Part shown: positions 25,476 through 37,478 of the stretch, one piece after another
Position numbering within the stretch: the first letter of the stretch is position 1
Layout of the letters: each line of letters opens with the position of its first letter
NCBI GenBank assembly: GCA_039619475.1
Contig: CM077115.1
Location: forward strand, 505,507,352-505,571,351
DNA: 64,000 nucleotides
From: Icerya purchasi
Lineage: Eukaryota > Arthropoda > Insecta > Hemiptera > Monophlebidae
Direction of reading: 5' to 3'
The notes under the pieces: generated by a model
Database searches by the model: none
Told to the model about the DNA's origin: nothing
What the model saw: only the letters and a program-made list of their open reading frames with translations
Made by a program: the position numbers and the translations under genes

Positions 25476-27639
25476 AAGCTGGAACATTTTAACAGATTCG
25501 ATCGCACGCGACACCTCGCCCATATTAAGTAGTCTTCGCACTGGGAATTTTAAAACACGTCTCGGGTAAATAAAAAATACAAAACAAAAAAGCTTTCAGA
25601 GGCGTTTGCAAGCGCGGAATTTGATATTTTCTTTTGTTCGTCCCGTATCCGGTTCACCACTGTCGGTGAATAACGACGACCACCGCGTTTCTGATGATGA
25701 CTACCACACTCGTGTCCGACGTAGTAATTATATTTCGTGTCCCTCGGTGTAAACGTTTCCCCGCGTCAACGCGACACACGATACACGATACACGAAACTG
25801 GTTGCGCGCTGAAATTATTAATTGACGATGCGTAGAAAGGCCTTTTGTCTGCGGAGCGACGAGAGCAGTTTTTCATGATGGTAGTTAGGTGGCGGCGACG
25901 AGTCTCCGGCATTCAGCGGTTTCGGTGAAATGTGCATCTTTTGGTGACCGGCTGCGGAGCTCCGCTGGCACTTAGGTCGGCGCTAAATTACATTCAACCG
26001 GTTCATTAGGATGCGTAGGTGAAACCGCTTCTTCGACCCGGCCTGCGACTAAACTCGGAACAAAATAAAAAGTAAGAAAAGATGAGCGCTAGAAATAAAA
26101 ATTGATTACGATTTTGTGAATGTCGCGATTTTTTCGAGATATATTCATCATTAGTAGGATTTTTAATTTTTCAAAAATTGTGTAGGCCGGTTAAGCCAGT
26201 CAAACATATGTGAGAAATCTGCAGCACTTATTAATTAATATCCGACATAAGCTACATAGCCGGGAATTGGTCGGCGGATATTTTTGACTTGCTCTGGGGT
26301 TAATTTAACAGGCGTTCCATGTTAATGTCTGTGTAATCTCTTAATCGCGGATAAATGCAACTGAAACGCGTTCAAAGCATTGCAGTTAAAATTATGGTAA
26401 CACTTGGACCTGCATTAGCAGAAATCCCGTTAAATTTCGTCATGTTCACTACGAATGGATTGTGTCTGCTTTCGTTCTTCCGTTAGTAACAGCAATTAAG
26501 GAATAAACGGGACAACTTTAAAATGGATCCTTTTTTTTTGTAATATTTATCATTGCATTTCACAGTCTTAATCGACAGTCATTTAGAGCCTTTGCCTTTT
26601 TTTCATACATTTTACGAGGTACACTTTATTTCTTTTTTATGCTATGAATTCGGCCAATGTAATTATTTTTAGGCGTTTGGTTTTTGTTATTAATCTTTTC
26701 CGCTTGTTAAATTAATGTTCGTATTATCTAAGCCGCACCTCGATTGCGCGCTAATCGTAACTTCGACTATTTTATTTTCTCCACCATAATCATCGGAAAT
26801 GTGTGGATAATTTATAATTATTTCGAGACTTTTGATATTAATGATGGATATTCGAAATTACTCGCACTCGTCTATTTTACAAAAATATTAACGGCTCGAA
26901 TTCTCACACTGCGACATTCTGAAGAGGGTCTGGTTAGGAACTTTAATGGTTCGTTTTTTCCCGTTTGGACAGCCTATTTCTCTAGTCGACTATTATTATA
27001 TAATGCATTATCAGTAAATAAAATCAAATGAAGTATAGAGGAAAACAAAATTAAAGCGCATTGAGGGTATTGCAAAGAGAACCCAAATTATTAATGGCTA
27101 ACAGGCTTCCTAAATGTTGAATGTTGTAGGAACGAAAAAACGGGTAGGTAGTTTAAAAATATGAAAGATCAATGAAGAATTTTCACCCATTTCGGTAACA
27201 GTACGCGGTGGGAGTGAAGCGGTTATCTGGTAGTATGCAAAACGAAATTTAAATTTTCCGTAAATTTAAATAAATTCGATTATTATCGCGTTTCGCCATC
27301 GTCTAGACTCTAGAGCAAAGTCTAGAACATCAACTTACACCCGTTTATCTTGCCATCTGTATTGACTGTGCGCAATGATAATACATCACGAGTGCGGTAG
27401 TTTATCTAATATCTTTGCAGATGTAACAAGATAAATCGAGAAAAAAAAATATATCCTTTTTTAGCATTGGTCGGCGAAACGAGCATAGTTTCAAATCCTA
27501 GTGTGATGCACGAAAAAAGTTTTTGTTATTTCAAAAATATCTTTTCCGAAAACGGTCGACGAATTAATGGATTTTATTCATTTCACGGGTGTTACGTTAT
27601 AATTTCGTTCACTAATTCTACCTGCGTTGTTATCTAGTA
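25476..27639. other. Unannotated unique DNA including a CpG-richer segment
   Basis: The part at 25620-26070 is clearly less AT-rich and contains many CG dinucleotides, with a short direct repeat (ACACGATACACGATACACGA). The remainder, 26070-27639, is unique AT-rich DNA. No exon was recognised. It could hold a regulatory element or non-coding exon, but there is no direct evidence. Confidence 0.35.
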
Positions 27640-28500
27640 CACTAATCATGCGTTGAAATGATTTTTATTTTACGTTTGTCTTTCTCTCTTCATCAAAGGC
27701 TGTCGACTTCGCGGATCAAAAGGCTTCGTGAACACTCTCCATTGATACTAGGAGAGAGAAAAAAAATAGAAGCAAGTTCGTATACTGCACTTATTTACAT
27801 GTTTTCATTCATCGTGAAAGTGGTTTTTCGTCGAATGTGTAGAGCTGGCTGCAACACAACTGACGTTGTGCATTTCAAGATCACGCGAGGAGGACCGGTA
27901 GATGACGACGACGAGCAGGACGACGAAGATAATGGTCGTTTAATAATACTTAGGTATGATCATGTGCACAGCGTAACAGAAGGTAACGCGTGACATAAGA
28001 AGTGCAGGAAGGTGTCTGTGTGCTGGTGGCTGGTGCTCGCGATTAGTGGGTTTTTATGTCAGTAGTTGACAAGACGACCAGCTATGCTTCATTCTCGGTT
28101 TTATGTGCTATTACTATAAGTGTGCAATTTCGTCATAGACGCCCTCAGCTTAAATTCGCATCCGATCGACGTCGACGTTCGATGCCATATTTGGTTTTAT
28201 GCTCTTTCCTACAGCGAATAGCCTTGCTGCAGCACCCCACTCTATCGCCGCACCTTAACCTGTTACCTAGCGTGCGCGTTTGCTTTTGCCGTTGAACGAT
28301 GCGAAAAACAAATTGAAATTGTGGGCGATTTATATCTGCGCTGTGTTGTTGTTGTTCGGCGCGCGATTATCGTTCCGTGTAAATTTTCACTCGCCTAATA
28401 ACATCTATCATTTCTTAAAAAGGCCTAAGTTATTCCTCGTTGCCGCCTGCTTCCCTGAGCGCCTACTTTTAATTTCGGAAAAAATTTGACTCGGTTCAAA
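27640..28500. other. CpG-richer unique segment with chance open frames
   Basis: Overlapping + strand frames (27658-27993, 28056-28295, 28280-28489) occupy this segment. None resembles a known protein. The last contains a hydrophobic, signal-peptide-like stretch (AIYICAVLLLFGARLS), but it has no ATG in frame after the preceding stop at 28268-28270. I do not call a gene. Confidence 0.35.
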
Positions 28501-28533
28501 AAAAGAAACTAAGAAATAATTTACTATGGTCTT

Positions 28534-28555
28534 TGTGTGTGTGTGTGTGTGTGTA
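28534..28555. repeat. (TG)n microsatellite
   Basis: About eleven TG units. Confidence 0.93.
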
Positions 28556-29699
28556 TATTTGAGAAGATATGTTTTTAGCGTAATATGAACTTAAAATTTT
28601 ACATAAAAAAAAAAAAAAATTACGCTTAATAAAGTAAATGAGTGAGCGCTAAAAATTACGAAAGTCTGTATATACGTTTTACCTTTTTTGTTTTCTCGTA
28701 AGATAAATTACGCGATTTAGACTGTTTAAAGAAGAGAAAGAAAACGAGGTGTCGTTCAGTTATTTCATATTAATTTCGTGTTAATACATCATTCAAGCCG
28801 TTACGAAATATGTGTGTAACTTTCTTTCTATTACGTTTTGAAATGACTCCAGAGGCAGACACGTCTTTTTTTTTCTAAGAACAGTAGTCGATTGAAATTC
28901 ACTTTTGTATAAACGTTATAAACTACTATCATGACGAGTCTAGGGAATGTCGAATTTAACAAAGTGAAAGGTATCTAAACTACGTACTATTTGATTCGCT
29001 ATCGTTTTGAAGGAGATAACTAGATGACAATGAGTTCGCAGTCGGTAAGGAATGGCAAAGGCTTGAGTTTTTGTTAATAAGTTTAATATAAATGATGGAA
29101 AATTTTCGAATAGGAGACTAACTAGTTCGAATAGCCAGAGACTAATCTGATGACTGATGAAGCGGGCGTAATGACGATCGTAGCTTGAGTCGTCCCGTTG
29201 GAGAAACTTGCGCAAGACGTTTGATTCACAGAGTGCATCTTAACAGGATGCCGAATAGATACGCTGTAGACGGTAACTGATTTATCTGAGTGCAGAACAG
29301 CTGGGAAGTGAAACACTGGCTTGACTCGTGCTCTCAGCTATGTGAAAAACAATAGTGCTATAGTGATTTGCGTACAATTCACAGTGCACATCGATCGCAT
29401 AAACGTAAGCTATTCCCAAGTTCCGTGCAAACCACGACGCAACATCAATCCCAATAATCGGTTTTCTCGGGACCACTTCATTAGTCGGTGTCTCCCGACT
29501 AGCGAGGGTTACTCTATTATTCTGTAAGTTTAGCCTCAAAAGCATGTCCGATGTACTCACACTTTCATAGACTGTAATAACATCGACTTTTAGAAATGAA
29601 ACACACTGACAATGAAGCAACACTTAAAATCAAACATACCGAAGAGAATAATCTGAGAAAGACAGATGTAATACTTTTACCATGCACCGCTGAAATCCG
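28556..29699. other. Unannotated unique DNA
   Basis: No supported gene. A minus-strand frame of 113 codons (29282-29623) and an adjoining one (29122-29316) look mildly protein-like but match nothing I recognise and have no splice or start context. Confidence 0.35.
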
Positions 29700-29862
29700 T
29701 AATAATGGGCATGATAGAAGGTTGGCTTGATAATATAAAAAAATGGACCAAAATTAAGAGAACGAAAAATTTAGTCAGAATAGCAGGAAATCGCAATTGA
29801 TTTCGGCAGATAATTCAACCCACACATGATGATTAAGTAATACCCGAATCAGGTGGCACGAG
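29700..29862 (+). pseudogene. RTE-like LINE C-terminal fragment
   Basis: From 29720 the frame reads GWLDNIKKWTKIKRTKNLV then RIAGNRN and a stop, continuing in the same frame to PESGGT before the microsatellite. This fits the far C-terminus of RTE-like LINE polyproteins (consensus like RW-DDI--WTG-------A-DR--WR). An in-frame stop and loss of the final tryptophan show decay. Only about the last 50 codons of the element remain. The GAA microsatellite directly after it is the kind of simple-repeat 3' end such LINEs carry. Confidence 0.62.
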
Positions 29863-29958
29863 AAGAAGAAGAAGAAGAAGAAGAAAAAAAAGAAGAAGAA
29901 GAAGAAGAAAAAGAAGAAGAAGAAGAAGAAGAAGAAGAAGAAGAAGAAGAAGAAGAAG
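29863..29958. repeat. (GAA)n microsatellite at the LINE 3' end
   Basis: About 96 bases of GAA repeats with a few AAA interruptions begin immediately after the LINE fragment. The minus-strand open frame across it is a poly-leucine artefact. Confidence 0.95.
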
Positions 29959-31240
29959 CTGAATATTGCTTAAACCGAACTTATTACACAAGGCGTATTT
30001 ATCATTCGCTAAAATTAACATTTTAGGAACTTTTAAAAATCTATAGCGTGATTAGACTTCATTTCAATAAAAAAAAAAAAAATTCAAGTGTCGCTTGCGA
30101 GGGCAAATTCGATTATTGCTCACATATATTAGATCGTAGCTATTACTAGGGTGTGTGCGCCATAAGAAGTGTGTTTGCGTTTCTAAATTTTCTCTTAATT
30201 TAACATCTGCCTCAATCTTTATCAGAATAATATTAATTTCTTTAATTTAGTATATATAAATTAAATTTTAAAACTTTCGTGTGATTATCTGGGAATTATC
30301 TAAATTATTATACAGGGGGGAAACGCTACTGGTGTAATATTTAGAACATATTTAGTGTACATGCTCAAAAATTTAGCTCGCAGAAAAGCTCGAAAGAAAG
30401 CGATACGGTTTTTCGAATTAGGGTAATTGTGTGTAAAAAATTTGTGTTGACTTATTTGATATCCGATAAACTTGTTAAAACGGTAGTGCTGACGTTTTAT
30501 TATGGTGCATACACAGCTGGTGTAATTTTTGCCAATATTCGCTTAGTCAGCTTTATAGAATGTAAACAAAGATTTTAATCTAAATGAAGCTCGTCCAATA
30601 TCGTCTAAAAATTCCTTGCGCGTACATACCCCTTCTTCTATGCACTTAAATCTTTACACGTACATAAATTACGTTCGATAAGAAAGTTACTTTAACTGTC
30701 GTTAGGTATTTTGCACTCGTTTCACTGATATGTTTCGAGGCTAAAGAAAAAGTTTGCATTATTTTATTCCAATTTTTACTAGGGAAATATTAAATGAAGA
30801 AAATAATGGGTAAATAATGTGAATAGTATATTTGAATATTTGAATATTGAAAGATTTGAGTATTTGAAGGAGAGCTGAGTTATCACTTGATTATATAAAA
30901 TAACACATAAGTAGAATAAGCAATATATTGGTGCCGGAGTCATGGCGATTTCGGTATCTTTCAGGTTCAAACACCATAATGCGTTATTCACATCTTTACT
31001 AATTCATCGTTTCTTTTCGAGATGGCTGACAATTTCAGTTTCTTTTCAAACAATATGATGTTACGCTTGCATTGTGTTACATAATGTGCTTTATTCTTTT
31101 GTAGCACCAAAAAGATGGCATGTACATGTTTCCAGAAAACAGATTTCCAACGCATATTTTATTTAATGTTAATTCTTGAGAGACGTTTGTCATTTTTAAT
31201 CAATAATTTTTCATTATTTTTATCTTACGAATAAAAATTG

Positions 31241-31294
<54 letters not shown>

Positions 31295-34200
31295 CTTGGC
31301 AATTTTGGTCTCGCAATTGGCTGTGCCCCTTGACCCCTCTTGCTTACATTTCTGTCTCTTTCTCTTCTGTACTTTGTATAAAATGATCAAAATTTACAAC
31401 GTAATTTTTTTCCATGTTTTTTGACAAATTCACCAATTTTCATCGGGATTCACGTGGTCCGAGTGGTGCACTTTCTAATAGAAATACGCTTGTTTATACC
31501 ATAACGCAGAGAATAACGTTCACACTTAAGTCAATATATACTTTCTCGATGAATTTGTTTACTCTTTACGGATTAGACTTAAATAGTACTTAAATTCCCA
31601 AATATACAAGGAATAATTTATGATAATATTTCCGATATTCGATATATGAATTATGCTTAAATAACATGAAAGCTCCGATAATAATACAAAAAAATATATT
31701 AAACAATAAAGATTAATTTTAACCACCGACACGTTTAGGAGAAAAATTTGCACATTCATGGTGTGTGATAGATGACAAAACAAACTATTTCTAATATTTA
31801 TTACTTAATATATTTGTGTTATTAGTGGAACTTTCATGTTATTTCAGTAAATAAAATGGCACGCAAAGGTTATTATGATATTATAATAAACCTAGCCGTA
31901 TGAATTAATTGTTTTTTTTTTCTTCGTAGCGTGGGAATATACGCAAAATAAAATATAGGTTTCTCGTTGTGTGCACATTACTACCAAACGTTAGACTGTT
32001 TATGAAAATCTGACTGATTTGTAAGTTCAGACCCGAGCAATGTTAATATGCACGTTGCTAAATAAATACATAACTGGGTTTTCGAAAATGGCTGAAACGA
32101 TTTTGATAAAATTCGCTAATTGTGAAATGTTAAGGTCTCAAAACAATTGTTCTAGTAAGTGGAGGCAAACAATTTTTGTGTTTTGGAAATTGGACATTTG
32201 TACTTTGAGTTTAAAAATTTAACACAGTTCGCTTATTTCCAGTGTTTATTGAAATTTCCGAGACGAAATAAATTTTTTCTCGATATTTATACGAGAGGCG
32301 GCGCGCGATTTCGAAATATTTCGCAAACACTAAAGTACACTGTTAATATTGAGAGTTATGCAATTGTAACTTCCGTAAATATATTTTGTTATATTTAGGT
32401 ATGTTTGTGAAACTTACGGATATATATTATATTTTAATCATCAGTAAGTTTGGCATTAAATGCGAGCAAAGCTCGGTCATTAGGTCATGTAGGGACGTTT
32501 TAATATGACTGAACGAAGTGTGCTTCTGAATAATACTCGAACACTAAAAGTGTTTTTTCTTTTCATTACTTTTTTATTAAGCCTGAAAACCGAAAATGGA
32601 AAAATCGATTTTTTTCTTTTTCTATGAAAATATTAAAGTGCGCTGTTAATTATTTCGATTAGCGAAATAGATGATATCAAATTAATTTAAAAAAAAAAAA
32701 AACGAGAAATATTTCCAGTAACTTTACGGTTTATCAAAAGCTGAGAACGGAATACAACTAAAAACTAACTTTTTTACAACTATGTTGCTAGAAGATGCTC
32801 GGGTTTCGGTAGCGTCAAAAAGTACATTCTAAAGTGTCTCTGCGTGTTAAAACAAAGGAATATATGTCATCGGGACATTTTATTAAGAAGTCGGCAGATT
32901 AAGTAAATTCCGTTGAAAGTACACTACGAAAAATCTGATTCACATTTTGAACCAGTAAATTTAAATCCATTACGTAAACGAATTTTTTCGATATTCAAAA
33001 TGGATGATAAAACATAAACGTAAACATAATTAATAATTACATAAATATAATAGAGTTTCGGTTTCGCTGAACTTCCCTAATCTAGGTGCAGTGTAACTAT
33101 TTTTGTTTGTTTGTTAAAGGGCAATCTCTAGACTTTTTTAAATTACTCATCAAATGATGAAATTAGTTTGTCGCAGTTATTTCGTAGAATACGTCACATT
33201 CACCGAGCATCGATTAAAACTTTAATTAGGTAATATACAATTTCCCACCAGATAAGAACGATTAATTAATCTTGTAGACACTTATTCACATAGAGGAGAG
33301 GTGGTTCCTTATAACTTTGTGTAAGTACGGTTTTCCTGTTTACCCCATCAGCTGATTCACCTGTATGTCATACAAGTGTTAAGTGCGCTGCAGCGTGAGT
33401 CAACTGAGTATTCGTTGGATTTCAAAGAACAAAAAACTGTAATTCCAAAATGTGTCTCGGAAGAGGGGGATTTCTCTTTTCCGTAATGAGAAAAAAATTC
33501 GCTAGGAAACGAGAAATGATTGATCGATGTAAAATTAAATCTACACGTCGGAATACTTTGACCGAGCCGATAATTAGTTCCTCTTTTCATAATAATGATC
33601 GCATTAAATAATAAATCGAAAATCTACGAGACCGAATCTTATTTACCGCTCTTTCGGCTCCCTTTTAGCCCTTGTTTTTTTAAACGAATCTATCGCAGTT
33701 CTTCACATCTTTTCTCTTTTGACCAAGTTTTTCCATCAGCTTTGGTAGTCACTTCATTCTTATCCATGACGATGTCACTTCTTCCGGCTGATGTGCCGTC
33801 TGCTCCAGAGCGAATGTCTCGGCTAACAAATAAGCTGGCTCTGCCTGATCCGTTTAGAGACACTCAACGAGCCTCATGCGACATCCTCCAAACGGGTATT
33901 CAAAGTTTATAACCCATCCTTCGTTATTACATTTACGGTGTCGCTGCGAACTTAAATAGTCTGCTCTTTTCTTTTCCTCATATCACATCTAGTTTTCATT
34001 TTGAATTGTTCGTACATTCAATCCCTCTTTCAACTATAGAGATCTTTTTTTTCTTCTCTTTATTGTCTTAGAGGTCTATAAATGTGATCTCAACAAATAC
34101 GGAAACGTGTCAGATGTTAACATTTTCCACGAATTCGCAGTGTTTGTAGAAAAATGTGATTTTTAATTACTCCGTTTACTTGCATTAAGGAGGGGAGAAC

Positions 34201-34624
34201 CCCTTTCGACTAATACCCAACATTACCTCGTCGTTCTTTCCTCCACTTGCGGATATTACGAGAAATTATTACGGTACGCTCATTTCTTTTGTTTTTCTTT
34301 TTTTATGTTATCGCAGAATTCGCAGTACTGAAAATTTTGAAGTATTTTTTAAAAATTGTCTCAATAACCGCGTTACATAGTGAACTATTGTCGAGCATAT
34401 TAAAATTTTTCCTACAGCTATTTACAGTCACTTCAGAACTCCAAATGGCAACGTACAGACCAGAGTATTTTTAACTTCAAAATATAATCAAATGTCGATG
34501 TCATTATAATGATACATTTGGGAAAATGATCTCTCTAGCGACCCTGCATTGCTTTCAAACAAATAGAATCAGTTTTATCAAAATTTTTTTCGATTAAAAC
34601 ATTTTAATTATCGCACTACTTACT
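29959..34624. other. Unannotated AT-rich DNA
   Basis: I see no supported gene in 4.7 kb. Contents include a 50-base TA microsatellite at 31241-31290 (listed separately) and AT-rich unique sequence. The frame at 33595-33912 (105 codons) is unrecognised. Confidence 0.4.
31241..31290. repeat. (TA)n microsatellite
   Basis: Fifty bases of TA with one CATA variant. Confidence 0.95.
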
Positions 34625-34790
34625 TCTTCCTATTCTTCTTTAAGCCTTCTGTCACCAATGTTTGGCATAGGCTTCTCCAAAATTTTTCCACCGTTGCCTG
34701 TACTGAGCCTCGCGTATCCATGTATAACCTGCCTGTCTTATTATGTCCTTTGTCCATCTTCTTCGTTTTCGCCTTCCAGTGTATAGAAGA
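34625..34790 (-). pseudogene. RTE-like LINE C-terminal fragment (minus strand)
   Basis: The minus-strand frame ending at a TGA (34652-34654) encodes GRRKRRRWTKDIIRQAG, then WIREAQYRQRWKNFGEAYA and KHW. This is the characteristic tail of RTE-like LINE polyproteins (GRP--RW-DDI---AG--W---A-DR--W---GEAY-QQW). About 44 codons are preserved without a stop. The sequence after the stop is GAA-rich on the minus strand (AAGAAGAATAGGAAGAAG), similar in kind to the GAA tail of the fragment at 29.7 kb. Everything upstream is lost. Confidence 0.75.
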
Positions 34791-35469
34791 TAAATTTAGA
34801 ACTCTAAATAATTAATTTAACGCTATATTTTGTTGCAGTCTGAAAAATGCTGAATATCAGTATCGATTCTACTACACCGAAATTTTTCACCTGACTTTAT
34901 TAAAACCGATATTATTACTTTTTCTGAATATTAAGGATATGTGTATCCATGTGTAATAAAATCAGGCTGACATGAAACTTTACAGTTATAGAGATGAATT
35001 CGGTAAGAGAATAAATAACGGTTTTTTTTTTTTTATCATTGGGAAAAGGCCTCACATTTTTCTTCCCCTAATTTTTAGTATGAACTCGCCAGGTACGTAT
35101 TTAATGATTATAAACAATAAAATTTATCTTATTTAATTGGAAAGTAAAATTATAACTTTGGACATCGATCTTCGGGCCGGAGGTAAGTTAAAACCGAAAA
35201 TCGGCAAACAACCGGAATTAGTGGTTAATATACTTTTTTTTTTTTTTCTTTTTTGAGCATGTCAGCTAAGGACGTTACTCACTTCAACGGTATGATAGTA
35301 TTAATAATTATAAAGGTAAAATATTACAAATGGAACATACGAAAGAAGCTAACAAAGGAATAACCAAGGGAGACGGAAAAGAAAGGATGCTGTGAGCGAT
35401 GATTCGATAACGAATAATAATAGCAATAATAAAAAGGAAAAATAAAAAAAGAGAAACGGAACAATCACA
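34791..35469. other. Unannotated AT-rich DNA
   Basis: No gene seen. A consensus donor-like GGAGGTAAGT at about 35178-35187 has no plausible coding exon in front of it. Confidence 0.45.
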
Positions 35470-35690
35470 ATCATATTCATGTTATAAAGGAAAGTGTTAC
35501 TTTTTTTACTTGTATAACAAATAACAGGAAAATCGAATGATCAAATTTTGTTTAATGTTATTAATTTTACGAAGAAAAGTGTGATTTTTCCATTCGCGAT
35601 CTGATAACGATATAATATTATTAATTTTACCAAGAGAAGCGTTATTTTTTCTGATTTATTTGATAACGAATAATGGAGTAATCAAATATT
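35470..35690. repeat. Degenerate tandem repeat, about 65-80 bp unit
   Basis: About three diverged units can be aligned by eye. Each has GAAAAGTGT or GAGAAGCGT, then a T-run, then a TGATAACG or TATAACAAATAA end, with ATTATTAATTTTAC shared by the last two. It adjoins the dispersed repeat at 35.7 kb and may belong to it. Unit boundaries are approximate. Confidence 0.45.
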
Positions 35691-35699
35691 TAGTTTACT

Positions 35700-36890
35700 A
35701 AAAAAAGAGACAAGGTCATTTTCAAGTATGGATGCTACATGCGCTGAAAGTTCCGTACGTAAAAACTATAATTTAAATTTACATAATACTAAATTCGAAA
35801 CAAATCCAATTTTTAATTTTTAATTATATCGTGTGTATTTTTCGGAATTCCTGAGAATGTGTATACTTATAAATACTTAAAAACTTTCGTGACTTTATTA
35901 CTCTTTTCCAAAATTTCCCAAAACCTAGGAAGCTAATGATTTCGTCACCGCCAAATTTGATTATTGCATTATAATAAAAAAAAACTATTTTAATACTTAT
36001 TACTGTAATGCGATCAGTTTCATTTCCCTTAAAAAGAGAATTAAAAAGTATATGTATATACAAACATAATCAAAACCGTAGATAATAAAAAAAAAAGGCT
36101 TCAATGAATATGTCACCAAATAAACTTGCTAAATACGAATGTGAAACAGAAAGATAAAATAACAAATTCAGTTCATTCATGTTACACTTTAAACGATGGG
36201 CAGCTTATTAGTCTATAACATTTTAAATATGGCTAACTACATATTAAATAAAAAAAGAAAAAGGACATTCTATAATACATTTAACCGACTGGTAATAGTA
36301 ACCATTTTCATTTTACCGAGGCTGTTTATTTATACTAGTGAATTCGTCCATTGGTATTCGATCATAATTATTATTAAAAATTTAAGGGAAACATATATGA
36401 ATTTACGAATTTCCGAATTTTTTTTTTCTACTCTTATACATTCGTTCACTGTGTACATCTGAGACTTTTATATGTACTTACAATGCAAAACAGTTCGGTA
36501 CCATTATAATTGAATACAAAATAAATTCAATAAAATAACAGTAAATCACAATTTTTTAAAAATCCTCATTTATTGATATTAAATGATATCTTAAGATTTA
36601 GTATACTGTTAAAAAAAAAACAAGTAATGATAATTATTAAGAAAAATTAAAACATTTTAATAAGATCAGATTTATTAGCTATATAGCGATTTCATTTTTC
36701 ACTTTTTGTATTAATTTTTTTTTTAAATAAGAAAAAAAAACTTTTTTCCAAAATTTTTTTACCGATAACACTAAAGATCGTCAATAGCTACTAAACAAAA
36801 AAAAAAAAGGGAAAAAAGAAGAAAATTGGTTAATAAACAAAACAGAAAAATAGGTAGTGAACTGTTTTGTCTTTGCCTATTTATATATAG
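35700..36890 (+). repeat. Unclassified dispersed repeat, contiguous copy
   Basis: This 1.2-kb block carries both halves side by side. The left half (35700-36305) matches 10535-11160 reverse-complemented; the right half (36318-36890) matches 12302-12885 directly. Similarity is high across both. No coding potential or known terminal motif is evident. The right edge is followed at 36895-36908 by a small perfect hairpin (CACACT-GA-AGTGTG). It may be a non-autonomous element, but no target-site duplication was established. Confidence 0.9.
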
Positions 36891-36908
36891 ATTTCACACT
36901 GAAGTGTG

Positions 36909-37040
36909 TCGTTAATTCAAAAGAATATCAAGCGACGGTGTAAAACAAGCTTCGGTGGTTTATTTAGATCCGTCTTTTTTCATATTTGCATTCGTACTTG
37001 CCTTCTAAAATTTATCCACGCTCTTAGATATTATTAGATA
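36909..37040. other. Spacer
   Basis: Short unassigned segment between the dispersed repeat and the pogo-like element end. Confidence 0.4.
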
Positions 37041-37075
37041 TACAGTCGACTCGCGATTATCCGGATAAATTGGAC
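37041..37075 (-). repeat. pogo/Tigger-like terminal inverted repeat with TA
   Basis: TA at 37041-37042 is followed by CAGTCGACTCGCGATTATCC. This resembles the CAGTCGACTCTCG...ATCCGG ends of pogo/Tigger elements, which insert at TA. It lies 3' of the minus-strand transposase fragment, as expected for the element's 3' end. The partner end was not found to the right. Confidence 0.65.
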
Positions 37076-37229
37076 GGCTAATCTGGATAGCAAAAAATCC
37101 GAACACGCCGGAGCCCAAGGTTAAATACTGCAAATTAAATGAAAAAATGAAAATTATCCCATGATAAAAAAGTGAAAATGAAGATTAACTTACGGTGGTA
37201 CATTAACTAGTTTTTAAAGAAGTCTGTGA

Positions 37230-37478
37230 TTAAGGTGTCTTTCGCATGTTCTTCCTTGCCGATATATCTCGCCATTTACGTAAACAGATTACATCAGCTG
37301 GTGACGCTTCTTTCTGTTGAGTAATGTACTCCAGCGCTACTTCGATCGCTTTCAGTCCTTCATCGTGTGGTATAACACTTTGAAGGGACTCGTTATCCAT
37401 ATTTTCTTCAACTGGATCCTCGTTGAGTACCACAATATCCTCATCTGCCGTTTTTCGATCTCGTCGCTGCCCATCCAT
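37230..37478 (-). pseudogene. pogo/Tigger (jerky-like) transposase C-terminal fragment
   Basis: An 82-codon minus-strand frame has an acidic first half (EDIVVLNEDPVEENMDN) and a conserved-looking end, GLKAIEVALEYITQQKEASP then ADVICLRKWRDISARK. This is the usual C-terminus of jerky/Tigger-like transposases, in which an acidic linker precedes a helical segment ending in LRRWRD-AA-K. The frame closes three codons upstream of the first ATG, so the DNA-binding and DDD catalytic domains are lost. The terminal repeat about 155 bases beyond its stop supports the assignment. Confidence 0.75.

Noticed and set aside
28280..28489. Signal-peptide-like frame that could have been the first integrin exon
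   Set aside because: There is no in-frame ATG after the preceding stop, no match to the expected first propeller blade, and no suitable donor was identified.
29122..29623. Pair of minus-strand frames (113 and 64 codons) with mixed protein-like composition
   Set aside because: No recognisable family, no start or splice context, and within the length expected by chance in 64 kb on six frames.
29833..30021. Minus-strand frame with a long leucine run, like a membrane protein
   Set aside because: It is the GAA microsatellite read on the other strand.
35165..35190. Consensus splice donor GGAG/GTAAGT as a candidate upstream integrin exon end
   Set aside because: The sequence before it does not encode integrin-like residues and has no acceptor defining an exon.
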